Source of the DNA: an uncultured Collinsella sp.
GTDB taxonomy: Bacteria; Actinomycetota; Coriobacteriia; Coriobacteriales; Coriobacteriaceae
Assembly: GCA_900758885.1 (NCBI GenBank)
Contig: CAAETD010000169.1
Location: forward strand, 1 to 11,425
Length of the DNA: 11,425 nt
Reading direction: 5' to 3'
A program made the translations under genes and the position numbers. The notes under the pieces were generated by a model. The model made no database searches. It was given only the letters and a program-made list of their open reading frames with translations, and was not told the DNA's origin. Shown here one piece after another: positions 5,719-11,425 of this stretch (the stretch's first letter is position 1; every line of letters starts with the position of its first letter).

Positions 5719-6822
5719 ATGAGCGACAGCAAGCATGTGACGTATGAGGATGCCGGCGTCGATACCGCCGAGGGCGGCCGCGCCGTTGACGCTATTAAGC
5801 AGATGGTTAAGGACACCAACCGTCCCGAGGTCATCGGCGGCATCGGTGGCTTTGGTGGCCTGTTCTCGGCTGCCGCGCTTAAGGATATGGAAGACCCGAT
5901 TCTGATTAGCGGTACCGACGGCGTGGGCACCAAGCTCGTGCTCGCCCAGATCATGGACCGTCACGAGACGGTGGGCCAGGACCTGGTTGCTATGTGCGTC
6001 AACGACATTCTGGCTTCGGGTGCCGAGCCGCTGTTCTTCCTGGACTACGTTGCCATCGGCCACATCGAGGCCGAGCACATGGCAAAGATCATCAAGGGTG
6101 TGGCCGACGGCTGCAAGCTCGCGGGCTGCGCGCTCGTGGGCGGCGAGATGGCCGAGCACCCCGGCGTCATGGCTCCTGCCGACTACGACCTTGCCGGATT
6201 TACCGTGGGCGTCGTCGACCGTCCCAAGATGCTCGACCCTGCGAACGTCCGCCCCGGCGACGTGATCCTGGGCCTGCCTTCCACCGGCGTGCACTCCAAC
6301 GGCTACTCGCTCGTGCGTAAGGTCATTGGCGTCGACGGTATTAAGCCGGGCACGCCCGAGGCCGCCGCTAAGGCCGAGGAGCTGAGCCGTCCGCTCGAGG
6401 AACTCGGCGGCGCATCGCTGGCAGACGCCCTGTTGGCCCCCACGCGCATCTATGTCAAGCCGATTCTGGAGCTGCTGCGCGGTGGCGCTCCGGTGCACGC
6501 CATCGCCCACATCACCGGCGGCGGCATCACCGAGAACCTCAACCGCGCGCTCGCCGACGACGTCGACGCCGTGGTCACCCGCAACGGCGCCGAGATGGGT
6601 TGGGACGTTCCGCCCGTCATCACCTACGTGTCGCGCCAGGCCGAGCTCGCGCCCAACGAGGCATGCAAGACCTTCAACATGGGCGTTGGCCTGTGCCTGA
6701 TCGTCGCCCCCGAGGACGAGGCTGCCGTGACCGAGGCCCTGGTCGCGCTGGGCGAGAAGCCGTTCCGCGTGGGCGAGTGCGTCGAGGGCTCCGGTAAGGT
6801 CGTGTACTCCGATGAGCGCTAA
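5719..6822 (+). CDS. purM: PurM, phosphoribosylformylglycinamidine cyclo-ligase (AIR synthetase)
   Basis: PurM closes the imidazole ring: FGAM plus ATP gives AIR, ADP and phosphate. The 367-residue protein is about the usual length and shows the family signatures in order: YEDAGVD (9-15), GTDGVGTK (65-72), DLVAMCVNDILASGAEPLFFLDY (88-110), GGEMAEHPG (141-149), GLPSTGVHSNGYSLVR (185-200), HITGGG (264-269) and FNMG (319-322). The ATG at 5719 is preceded by GAGGAAGG (5706-5713) with 5-nt spacing. Its last codons overlap the start of purN by 11 nt, so the two are almost surely one transcript with coupled translation. Its product is the substrate for the PurK/PurE steps; purE lies about 5 kb upstream, separated by other genes. 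Confidence 0.97.
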   Translation: MSDSKHVTYEDAGVDTAEGGRAVDAIKQMVKDTNRPEVIGGIGGFGGLFSAAALKDMEDPILISGTDGVGTKLVLAQIMDRHETVGQDLVAMCVNDILASGAEPLFFLDYVAIGHIEAEHMAKIIKGVADGCKLAGCALVGGEMAEHPGVMAPADYDLAGFTVGVVDRPKMLDPANVRPGDVILGLPSTGVHSNGYSLVRKVIGVDGIKPGTPEAAAKAEELSRPLEELGGASLADALLAPTRIYVKPILELLRGGAPVHAIAHITGGGITENLNRALADDVDAVVTRNGAEMGWDVPPVITYVSRQAELAPNEACKTFNMGVGLCLIVAPEDEAAVTEALVALGEKPFRVGECVEGSGKVVYSDER

Positions 6823-7513
6823 CGAGCAGATGGCTGCTGCCGCGAGCCTGGGCTTTGTGCCCTACACCCGCCCGACCGGCACCGATACGGCCGAGCCGCT
6901 CAAGATCGGTGTGCTCATCAGCGGTTCGGGTACCAACCTGCAGGCGCTGATCGATCTGATCGCCGCCGGCAAGCTCAACGCTTCGATTGAGCTTGTGGTG
7001 TCGAGCCGTCCTTCGGCTAAGGGTTTGCAGCGCGCTGAGCGCGCGGGCATCCAGACGCTCACGCTGTCCAAGGATGTCTATGCCGACCCCATCGCCGCCG
7101 ACGAGATCATCGCGCACGAGCTGCTCGAGCGCGGCTGCGAATATGTGGTCATGGCCGGTTACATGCGCATGGTGCACACGCCGCTGCTGGCGGCGTTTCC
7201 CAACCGCGTGGTCAACTTGCATCCGGCACTGCTGCCGAGCTTTACCGGCGCGCATGCGATCGACGATGCCTTTGCGCGCGGCGTCAAGGTAACCGGTGTG
7301 ACCGTGCACTTTGCCAACGAGATCTACGACAACGGCCCCATCATCGCCCAGCGCGCGCTGGCTGTCGAGGAAGGTTGGGATGTCGACACGCTCGAGGAGC
7401 ACATCCACGCGATTGAGCACGTGCTGTATCCCGAGGTCGTGCAAATGCTCGCCGACGGCCGCGTCCACGTGCTGGAGAGCGGCAAGGTCGCAATTGACGC
7501 GCCTCGCGGCTAG
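6812..7513 (+). CDS. purN: PurN, phosphoribosylglycinamide formyltransferase (10-formyl-THF dependent)
   Basis: PurN transfers a formyl group from 10-formyltetrahydrofolate to GAR, giving FGAR. The 233-residue protein begins with about 29 residues not needed for the fold, then shows KIGVLISGSGTNLQALID (31-48), VVMAGYMRM (112-120), VNLHPALLPSFTGAHAIDDA (134-153) and TGVTVHFANEIYDNGPIIAQ (161-180). Asn135, His137 and Asp173 have the same spacing as the catalytic Asn-His-Asp of the E. coli enzyme. The ATG at 6812 lies inside the end of purM and has only a distant AAGG (6796-6799), consistent with translational coupling. An in-frame ATG at 6830 is possible and would remove six residues. A terminator hairpin follows at 7544-7586. 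Confidence 0.96.
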   Translation: MSANEQMAAAASLGFVPYTRPTGTDTAEPLKIGVLISGSGTNLQALIDLIAAGKLNASIELVVSSRPSAKGLQRAERAGIQTLTLSKDVYADPIAADEIIAHELLERGCEYVVMAGYMRMVHTPLLAAFPNRVVNLHPALLPSFTGAHAIDDAFARGVKVTGVTVHFANEIYDNGPIIAQRALAVEEGWDVDTLEEHIHAIEHVLYPEVVQMLADGRVHVLESGKVAIDAPRG

Positions 7514-7543
7514 CGGCGCACAGTACAATTTAGCCGAGTAGTC

Positions 7544-7586
7544 AGGGTGGTCATTGGCGCCAAGGCGCGCGTGGCCACCTTTTGTT
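7544..7586 (+). terminator. Intrinsic terminator after purN
   Basis: AGGGTGGTCAT (7544-7554) pairs with GTGGCCACCTT (7571-7581) over 11 positions with several G-U wobbles. The loop contains the palindrome TTGGCGCCAA, which may form an inner stem. The tail TTTTGTTTT begins at the stem base. Position and tail fit termination of the purM-purN transcript. Confidence 0.7.
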
Positions 7587-7602
7587 TTGGGTAGTCACCT
7601 GC

Positions 7603-7636
7603 GACGTTCTTTAACGACTAGTCATTTAAGAACGTC
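7603..7636. repeat. 34-nt near-perfect palindrome between purN and the PTS gene
   Basis: The halves 7603-7619 and 7620-7636 are reverse complements at 15 of 17 positions. The centre is GACTAGTC, and the outer arms are GACGTTCTT (7603-7611) and AAGAACGTC (7628-7636). The right arm runs into CCCC, giving GAACGTCCCC, also seen in complement at 8153-8162 and as GAACGTCCC at 3660-3668. It lies just upstream of the EIIA ribosome binding site. It could be an operator for a dimeric regulator or a copy of the spacer repeat family. Confidence 0.7.
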
Positions 7637-7665
7637 CCCGATGGCTAGGTGAGAGAGGTGAGCGC

Positions 7666-8130
7666 ATGGCGGATAACGAAGCGCTGTTTACGCCTGAGCT
7701 GGTGTTTTTTGATTGGGAGTGTGCGACGCCGGATGAGGTGTTTGCGCGGCTCGAGGGCGAGCTTGCACCACGTGGCCACATTGCCGACGGTTGGCTCGAC
7801 GCCGTTCGCACGCGCGAGGATGCCTATCCCACGGGTCTTGCCATGCCGGCGGCAAACATTGCCATTCCGCATACCGATCCGGGGTTTGTGGCCAAGCCCT
7901 ATATCGCGGTGGTGAAGCCCGCCGCGCCCGTGACATTTAACGCTATGGCTGGCATGGGCGCTCCGGTGCCGGCGCAGATCGTCATCAATCTGGGCATCGC
8001 AGAGCCGGGCGGTCAGGTCGAGGCCCTGCAGGCGCTCATGAACATCTTTATGGATGCCGATGCCGCAGCCGACGTGCTCGGCCAAACCACGTCCCAGGGC
8101 ATGGTCGACGCCATCCGCCGCCACTTCTAA
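7666..8130 (+). CDS. PTS EIIA protein, fructose/mannitol or galactitol type
   Basis: EIIA proteins carry phosphate on a histidine between HPr and EIIB during sugar uptake. The 154-residue protein has the PTS_EIIA type 2 pattern: VRTREDAYPTGLAMPAANIAIPHTD (47-71) with the phosphorylated histidine expected at His69, then VINLGIAE (106-113) and a C-terminal helix region. The PTGL and IAIPHTD arrangement resembles GatA-like and other orphan EIIA proteins. No EIIB or EIIC gene is adjacent, so it either serves a distant permease or acts in regulation. The ATG at 7666 has GAGAGAGG (7651-7658) with 7-nt spacing. A hairpin repeat follows 14 nt after the stop and may end the transcript. The sugar cannot be told from the sequence. 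Confidence 0.87.
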   Translation: MADNEALFTPELVFFDWECATPDEVFARLEGELAPRGHIADGWLDAVRTREDAYPTGLAMPAANIAIPHTDPGFVAKPYIAVVKPAAPVTFNAMAGMGAPVPAQIVINLGIAEPGGQVEALQALMNIFMDADAAADVLGQTTSQGMVDAIRRHF

Positions 8131-8144
8131 GGTGGGGCTGAGTC

Positions 8145-8198
8145 GGCACTTGGGGACGTTCCTTTTCTGCCGGCAGTAAGGGACAGTCCCCAAGTGCC
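8145..8198. repeat. Long hairpin repeat after the PTS gene
   Basis: GGCACTTGGGGAC (8145-8157) and GTCCCCAAGTGCC (8186-8198) are perfect complements over 13 bp. Inside, GTTCCTT (8158-8164) pairs with AAGGGAC (8178-8184) after a one-base bulge, and the centre CTGCCGGCAG (8167-8176) is itself a palindrome, so almost the whole 54 nt folds on itself. It carries both spacer motifs: GGGGACGTTC (8153-8162) and GGGACAGTCCCC (8180-8191). No T-run follows on the + strand. It could stop transcription or protect a 3' end, but its sequence marks it as part of a dispersed family. Confidence 0.75.
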
Positions 8199-8209
8199 AA
8201 GTGCCGCAT

Positions 8210-8259
8210 CTGTCCCCTTTGCACCTAAATGGTGCAGATTGACCTGTCCCCAATGCACC
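8210..8259. repeat. Direct repeat pair with alternative small hairpins
   Basis: CTGTCCCCTTTGCACC (8210-8225) and CTGTCCCCAATGCACC (8244-8259) match at 14 of 16 positions. Between them, GGTGCA (8231-8236) can pair with TGCACC on its left (8220-8225, 5-nt loop) or with TGCACC on its right (8254-8259, 17-nt loop), but not both. The segment CCTGTCCCCAATG (8243-8255) recurs exactly at 10113-10125. It lies upstream of the foldase gene and is not coding. Confidence 0.7.
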
Positions 8260-8327
8260 AAGCGTGCCGCGGGGGCTGCGTTGTGACACAATGGCGTTTG
8301 TTCGATTCGTTATGCGAAAGGCCAACT

Positions 8328-9548
8328 ATGGCAAATAAGAAAAAGAACTCCGAGGCCGCGCCGACGCCCGAGCAGCAGGCTCGCGCTGCCTCCAGCTCTC
8401 GCAAGAAGCAGCGCAAGACGTACGTGTCTAAGACCGTCAAGATCGTCCTGGTGGTCATCGGCGTGCTGGCAATGCTGCTTTCCGTCTCGGCGATGGCGTG
8501 CTCCGGCCTTATGTCGCAGGCCGAGGACACCTCGGGCTACAAGCTGACCGGCGGTGTCGCTGCTACTATCAACGGCACCAACCTCACCGAGGACACCGTG
8601 ACCAAGCAGATCATGAGCATGCGTACGTCCTACGGCTACACCAAGGACAAGGACTGGGCGCAGTATCTGGTCGACAACGACCTCACGCCCAAGAAATACC
8701 GCAAGCAACTCATCGACTCCTACACGCAGCAGATTCTGCTTCAGCAGGCGCAGAAGGAAAACGGCGTGACGGTGTCGGATGAGGAGGTCGAGAAGGCTTG
8801 GAAGGACGCGTGCAAGAGCGCGGGCGGTGCCAAGGCCTTTAAGAAGACCCTCAAGACCTACGGCTATACCGAGGACACCTACAGGGACTCACTCAAGGAG
8901 AGTCTGGCGCAGCAGAAACTCAAGGATGCCGTCGCGCCCACCAGCAAGCCCAAGGACAGCGAGATTGTCGATTACCTCAACGAAAACCTGTCCAGCTACA
9001 ACGACGCCCGCCGCTCGTCGAACATCCTGATCAAGGTTGATTCCGACGCTTCCGACGAGGACAAGGCTGCCGCCAAGGCCAAGGCGCAGGAGTGCCTGGA
9101 CAAGATCAGCTCCGGTGAGCTGAGCTTTGAGGACGCCGTTGAGCAGTACTCCGAAGACACCGGTTCCAAAGAGAAGAAGGGCGATGTGGGCTGGGATAAG
9201 CTCACCACCTTTGTCGACAGCTACCAGACGGCGCTCGAGGGGCTCAACAAGGGCGACGTGAGCGAAGTCGTCGAGTCGACCTATGGTTACCACATCATCA
9301 AGTGCACCGACTACTTCCATGTCGATAATCAGGTCGATGACATCAACCAGGTGCCCAAGGCCATCAAGAAGTACGTCTCCAACGTGGTGAAGACGCAGGC
9401 GGCCAGTACTGCATACAGCGAGTGGCTGGAGCAGTACAAGAAGGACGCCGACGTTACCGTCAACCCCATGCCCAAGGACGTACCCTATAACGTGAGTCTG
9501 AAGGGCGTCACCAAGAGCTCGACCGACGATTCGTCGACGACTGAGTAA
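8328..9548 (+). CDS. Membrane-anchored parvulin-type peptidyl-prolyl isomerase (PrsA/SurA-like foldase)
   Basis: This 406-residue protein likely helps fold secreted proteins outside the membrane. It has a basic cytoplasmic N-terminus (KKK, RKKQRK), a hydrophobic span at about 37-58, a SurA_N-like helical region at about 75-205 (GVAATINGTNLTEDTVTKQI onward), and a parvulin (PPIC) domain at about 226-330. The last shows SSNILIKVD (230-238), LSFEDAVEQYSEDTGSKEKKGDVGW (265-289), LNKGDVSEVVES (306-317) and YGYHIIKC (319-326). A Cys58 follows the span in AMAC; this is a poor lipobox, so simple membrane anchoring is more likely. The C-terminal tail is rich in Ser, Thr and Asp. The ATG at 8328 has GAAAGG (8316-8321) at 6-nt spacing. 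An in-frame extension back to 8229 would translate the repeat block and is unlikely. Confidence 0.87.
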   Translation: MANKKKNSEAAPTPEQQARAASSSRKKQRKTYVSKTVKIVLVVIGVLAMLLSVSAMACSGLMSQAEDTSGYKLTGGVAATINGTNLTEDTVTKQIMSMRTSYGYTKDKDWAQYLVDNDLTPKKYRKQLIDSYTQQILLQQAQKENGVTVSDEEVEKAWKDACKSAGGAKAFKKTLKTYGYTEDTYRDSLKESLAQQKLKDAVAPTSKPKDSEIVDYLNENLSSYNDARRSSNILIKVDSDASDEDKAAAKAKAQECLDKISSGELSFEDAVEQYSEDTGSKEKKGDVGWDKLTTFVDSYQTALEGLNKGDVSEVVESTYGYHIIKCTDYFHVDNQVDDINQVPKAIKKYVSNVVKTQAASTAYSEWLEQYKKDADVTVNPMPKDVPYNVSLKGVTKSSTDDSSTTE

Positions 9549-9553
9549 TCATG

Positions 9554-9579
9554 GGGCGGTGCTCGCGCGAGCGCCGCCC
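9554..9579. terminator. 26-nt GC-rich palindrome between the foldase gene and yqeY
   Basis: GGGCGGTGCTCGC (9554-9566) and GCGAGCGCCGCCC (9567-9579) pair over 13 positions with one wobble. It begins 5 nt after the foldase stop and ends 9 nt before the yqeY ribosome binding site. No T-run follows (ACGCAATTAG), so it may be a weak terminator or an intercistronic stem that stabilises the foldase mRNA. Confidence 0.5.
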
Positions 9580-9602
9580 ACGCAATTAGAGAGGATTTGC
9601 AG

Positions 9603-10046
9603 ATGACCAACGAAGAGCTGCAGAAAGAAATGATCGCGGCCATGAAGGCCAAGGACAAGGTTCGCCTGTCCATCATTCGCCAGGTCAAGGCCGAGGTGAA
9701 GAATATCGAGGTTAACGAGCGCCGCGACGTGACCGAGGAAGACGTCAACAGCATGATCAAGCGTCTGATTAAGCAGACGAGCGAGACGCTGGAGATGTCC
9801 ATCAAGGCCGGCACCGACCAGGAGCGTACCGACAACCTGACCGAGCAGGTCAAGATTCTGGAGAGCCTGCTGCCCGCGCAGGTTTCGGGCGAGGAGCTCG
9901 AGGCTCTGATCGAGCAGGTCATCGCCGAGCTGGGCGCCACGTCCAAGAAGCAGATGGGCCAGGTTATGGGTGCCCTGGGCAAGGCCACCGGCGGCAACTT
10001 CGACAAGCCGGCAGCAGCAAAGATCGTCGGCGCCAAACTCGCGTAG
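9603..10046 (+). CDS. yqeY: GatB/YqeY domain-containing protein
   Basis: The 147-residue protein matches the stand-alone YqeY family, which shares a fold with the tail domain of the GatB subunit of the tRNA-dependent amidotransferase. The exact role of the free form is not known; a tRNA-linked function is assumed from the GatB tail. The layout is typical: MTNEELQKEMIAAMKAKDK start, LSIIRQVKAEVKNIEV (22-37), a helical middle (44-88), LLPAQVSGEEL (89-99), and the C-terminal SKKQMGQVMGALGKATGGNFD (114-134). Length is normal. The ATG at 9603 has GAGAGG (9589-9594) with 8-nt spacing; a TTG at 9597 is too close. A strong terminator follows. Confidence 0.93.
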   Translation: MTNEELQKEMIAAMKAKDKVRLSIIRQVKAEVKNIEVNERRDVTEEDVNSMIKRLIKQTSETLEMSIKAGTDQERTDNLTEQVKILESLLPAQVSGEELEALIEQVIAELGATSKKQMGQVMGALGKATGGNFDKPAAAKIVGAKLA

Positions 10047-10073
10047 GGGCCGAGCGGTACATAGTTGATGTTG

Positions 10074-10107
10074 AGGGGGCGTGGCCGTCATGGTCGCGCC
10101 CCTTTTT
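10074..10107 (+). terminator. Strong intrinsic terminator after yqeY
   Basis: GGGGCGTGGCC (10076-10086) pairs with GGTCGCGCCCC (10092-10102) over 11 positions with two wobbles, around a 5-nt loop. TTTTT (10103-10107) follows directly. This is the clearest rho-independent terminator in the window. Confidence 0.88.
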
Positions 10108-10112
10108 GCTGG

Positions 10113-10125
10113 CCTGTCCCCAATG
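10113..10125. repeat. Single copy of the CCTGTCCCCAATG spacer motif
   Basis: The 13-mer CCTGTCCCCAATG is identical to 8243-8255 about 1.9 kb away. It sits alone in the spacer between the yqeY terminator and the transporter genes. A 13-bp exact match in two spacers of one 11-kb window is unlikely by chance and supports a dispersed family. Confidence 0.6.
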
Positions 10126-10192
10126 AGTGGGTTAAAGGTTGCGGGTTCTTTACGGGAATGTAGTGTGGGCTGCGGAAACGCGGTTCTTTCCG

Positions 10193-10198
10193 TACAAT
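10193..10198 (+). promoter_or_regulatory. Possible -10 box of the amino-acid transporter operon
   Basis: TACAAT (10193-10198) matches the -10 consensus at five of six positions and lies 35 bp before the ATPase ATG, downstream of the terminator. The -35 region near 10170 is a poor match. No operator is obvious. Confidence 0.4.
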
Positions 10199-10233
10199 AG
10201 TTCAACTCGTGTAAACGCAGGGAAGGGACATTC

Positions 10234-10965
10234 ATGGCAGACATGATCGAGATCAAGCATCTCAACAAGTACTTTGGCGACCTGCATGTGCTCAAAGATA
10301 TCAATCTCACCGTCAAGCGCGGCGAGAAGCTCGTAATGATCGGGCCTTCCGGCTCGGGTAAGTCGACGCTCATCCGTTGCGTCGATTATCTGGAGGAACC
10401 CACGTCGGGCGAGGTCGTCATCGACGGTACGCCGCTCACCAAGAAGAATCACCTGGAGATGGCTCGCAAGTACAGCTCCATGGTGTTTCAGCAGTTCAAC
10501 CTGTATCCCAACATGACGGTGCTGGGCAACCTGACGCTCGCGCCCATCAAACTGCAAAAGAAGAGCAAGGAGGAGGCGACCGAGATCGCCATCGCCGCGC
10601 TCAAGCGTGTCGGCATGGCGCATAAGGCCGGCGAGTATCCGCAGAATCTCTCGGGCGGTCAGCAGCAGCGCATCGCCATCGCTCGTGCCCTGTGCACCAA
10701 GCAGCCCATCATCCTGTTTGACGAGCCGACCTCGGCACTCGACCCCGAGATGGTCCAGGAAGTCCTTGACGTTATGATTGAGCTCGCGCAGGAGGACATC
10801 ACCATGATCTGCGTGACGCACGAGATGGGCTTTGCGCGCCAGGTGGCCGACCGCGTCATCTTTATGGAGGACGGCCGCATCCTGGAGGAGGGCACGCCTG
10901 AGCACTTCTTCGATAACCCCGAGAACCCGCGTTGCCGCGAGTTCCTGTCCAAGATTCTGCACTAG
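10234..10965 (+). CDS. glnQ: Polar amino-acid ABC transporter ATP-binding protein (GlnQ-like)
   Basis: This is the cytoplasmic ATPase that powers import of a polar amino acid such as glutamine, glutamate or aspartate. The 243-residue protein is the normal size for the family and has every motif: Walker A GPSGSGKST (37-45), Q-loop at VFQQFNL (84-90), signature LSGGQQQR (139-146), Walker B IILFDEPT (159-166), D-loop SALD (167-170) and H-loop His196 in CVTHEMGFAR. FNLYPNMTVLGNLTLAP and VTHEMGFARQVADRVIFM are typical of the polar amino-acid subgroup. The ATG at 10234 has GGAAGGG (10221-10227) at 6-nt spacing. A binding-protein gene follows 8 nt after the stop, so the two form one operon; the permease is presumably beyond the window. 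The substrate is inferred from subgroup and neighbour only. Confidence 0.93.
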   Translation: MADMIEIKHLNKYFGDLHVLKDINLTVKRGEKLVMIGPSGSGKSTLIRCVDYLEEPTSGEVVIDGTPLTKKNHLEMARKYSSMVFQQFNLYPNMTVLGNLTLAPIKLQKKSKEEATEIAIAALKRVGMAHKAGEYPQNLSGGQQQRIAIARALCTKQPIILFDEPTSALDPEMVQEVLDVMIELAQEDITMICVTHEMGFARQVADRVIFMEDGRILEEGTPEHFFDNPENPRCREFLSKILH

Positions 10966-10973
10966 GCGCGGTG

Positions 10974-11425
10974 ATGGACATGACGGATATGACGAGGGCG
11001 GCCGTGTCGCGCCGTCACTTTTTGCAGCTGGCTGGCGCCGGCATGCTCGCGCTGACGGGGACCGCGCTTACCGGTTGCGGCAACTCCACCAGCGGCGAGG
11101 GCTCCGACAAGGGGTCCAAGCTTGCGGCCATCAAGTCGCGTGGACATCTGAATGCCGGCGTTAAGAAGGACGTTCCCGGTTACGGCTATTACGACACCGC
11201 CAAGGGCCGCTTTGAGGGCATGGAAGTCGATTTGTGCTACCAGATCGCCGCTGCCGTCTTTGGTGTGAGCTACAAGGATGCTCGCGCCCAGGAGCTAGTC
11301 GAGTTTACCGACGTAACGCCCAAGACGCGCGGCCCGCTGATCGATAACGGCCAGCTTGACGTGGTCGCGGCGACCTACACCATCACCGACGAGCGCAAGA
11401 AGAGCTGGGATTTCTCGACGCCGTA
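10974..11425 (+). CDS. Amino-acid ABC transporter substrate-binding lipoprotein, partial at window edge
   Basis: The reading frame is open to the end of the window, giving the first 150 residues. The start carries a twin-arginine-like motif, SRRHFLQL (12-19), a hydrophobic core, and a lipobox ALTGC with Cys35 as the lipidated residue, followed by a Ser/Gly/Asn linker. The mature part matches the bacterial solute-binding family 3: LAAIKSRGHLNAGVKKDVPGYGYYD, FEGMEVDLCYQIAAAVFG, VEFTDVTPKTRGPLIDNGQLDVVAATYTITDERKKSWDFSTPY. These resemble binding proteins for glutamine, glutamate or aspartate (PEB1/GlnH-like). It is anchored outside the membrane and would deliver substrate to the transporter with the upstream ATPase. 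The ATG at 10974 has a weak AGG (10964-10966) 7 nt upstream; ATGs at 10980 and 10989 are also possible. Confidence 0.9.
   Translation, partial: MDMTDMTRAAVSRRHFLQLAGAGMLALTGTALTGCGNSTSGEGSDKGSKLAAIKSRGHLNAGVKKDVPGYGYYDTAKGRFEGMEVDLCYQIAAAVFGVSYKDARAQELVEFTDVTPKTRGPLIDNGQLDVVAATYTITDERKKSWDFSTP

Noticed and set aside
5662..6510. A 282-codon open frame on the - strand across purM, and a similar one at 6674-7528 across purN
   Set aside because: Both are antisense shadows of clear purine genes, with His/Arg/Ala-rich translations and no family resemblance.
7494..7529. Promoter with TTGACG (7494-7499) and TACAAT (7524-7529) at the end of purN
   Set aside because: The spacing is 24 bp, too long for a standard promoter, and the downstream terminator at 7544 would end the transcript almost at once.
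8145..8259. CRISPR array
   Set aside because: There are repeated motifs but no regular repeat-spacer units of constant length, and no cas genes in the window.
8229..8327. N-terminal extension of the foldase from the ATG at 8229
   Set aside because: It would translate the repeat block and add a cysteine-rich segment unlike any foldase. The ATG at 8328 has a well-placed GAAAGG.

Overview
The window is a high-GC, gene-dense bacterial chromosome segment. It most resembles a Coriobacteriia genome of the Collinsella type. Evidence for this: GC-rich codon use; a membrane-anchored class B sortase and a PrsA-like foldase, which suggest a Gram-positive envelope; a Bacillus-type iron-sulfur PurF; and intergenic spacers carrying CTGTCCCC and GAACGTCCC repeat motifs, which I associate from memory with Collinsella-like genomes. 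The genus is an inference, not a search result.

Layout, left to right. Positions 1-283 hold no gene but contain a small hairpin and a perfect 32-bp inverted repeat just upstream of a possible promoter. Next, on the + strand, come purE (284-748), a class B sortase (784-1788) and a divergent MoaE-like protein (1842-2258). A two-way terminator hairpin (2292-2332) separates these from a - strand polytopic membrane protein of the ABC_trans_CmpB type (2365-3594). A divergent spacer of about 296 bp leads to purF (3891-5561). A hairpin-rich spacer (5561-5718) follows, then purM (5719-6822) overlapping purN (6812-7513). After a terminator and a 34-nt near-palindrome come an orphan PTS EIIA protein (7666-8130), a dense intergenic repeat block (8145-8259), a membrane-anchored parvulin foldase (8328-9548) and a YqeY protein (9603-10046). 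A strong terminator precedes a polar amino-acid ABC transporter: the ATPase (10234-10965) and a lipoprotein binding protein cut by the window edge (10974 onward).

The functional core is de novo IMP synthesis. PurF makes phosphoribosylamine from PRPP and glutamine, PurN formylates GAR, PurM closes the AIR ring and PurE moves the carboxylate to give CAIR. purE is separated from purF-purM-purN by three unrelated genes, and no purK, purL, purD, purC, purB or purH is present here. The glutamine-type transporter at the right end could supply nitrogen for this pathway, but that link is only suggestive.

I see no CRISPR array, tRNA, rRNA, transposase, phage or defence module. The least explained elements are in the spacers: the 32-bp inverted repeat before purE, the mutually exclusive hairpins between purF and purM, and the repeat family at 7603-7636, 8145-8259 and 10113-10125. 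Three proteins also deserve attention: a MoaE homologue lacking usual active-site residues, a PurF with an unusual insertion, and a binding protein with a combined Tat and lipoprotein signal.
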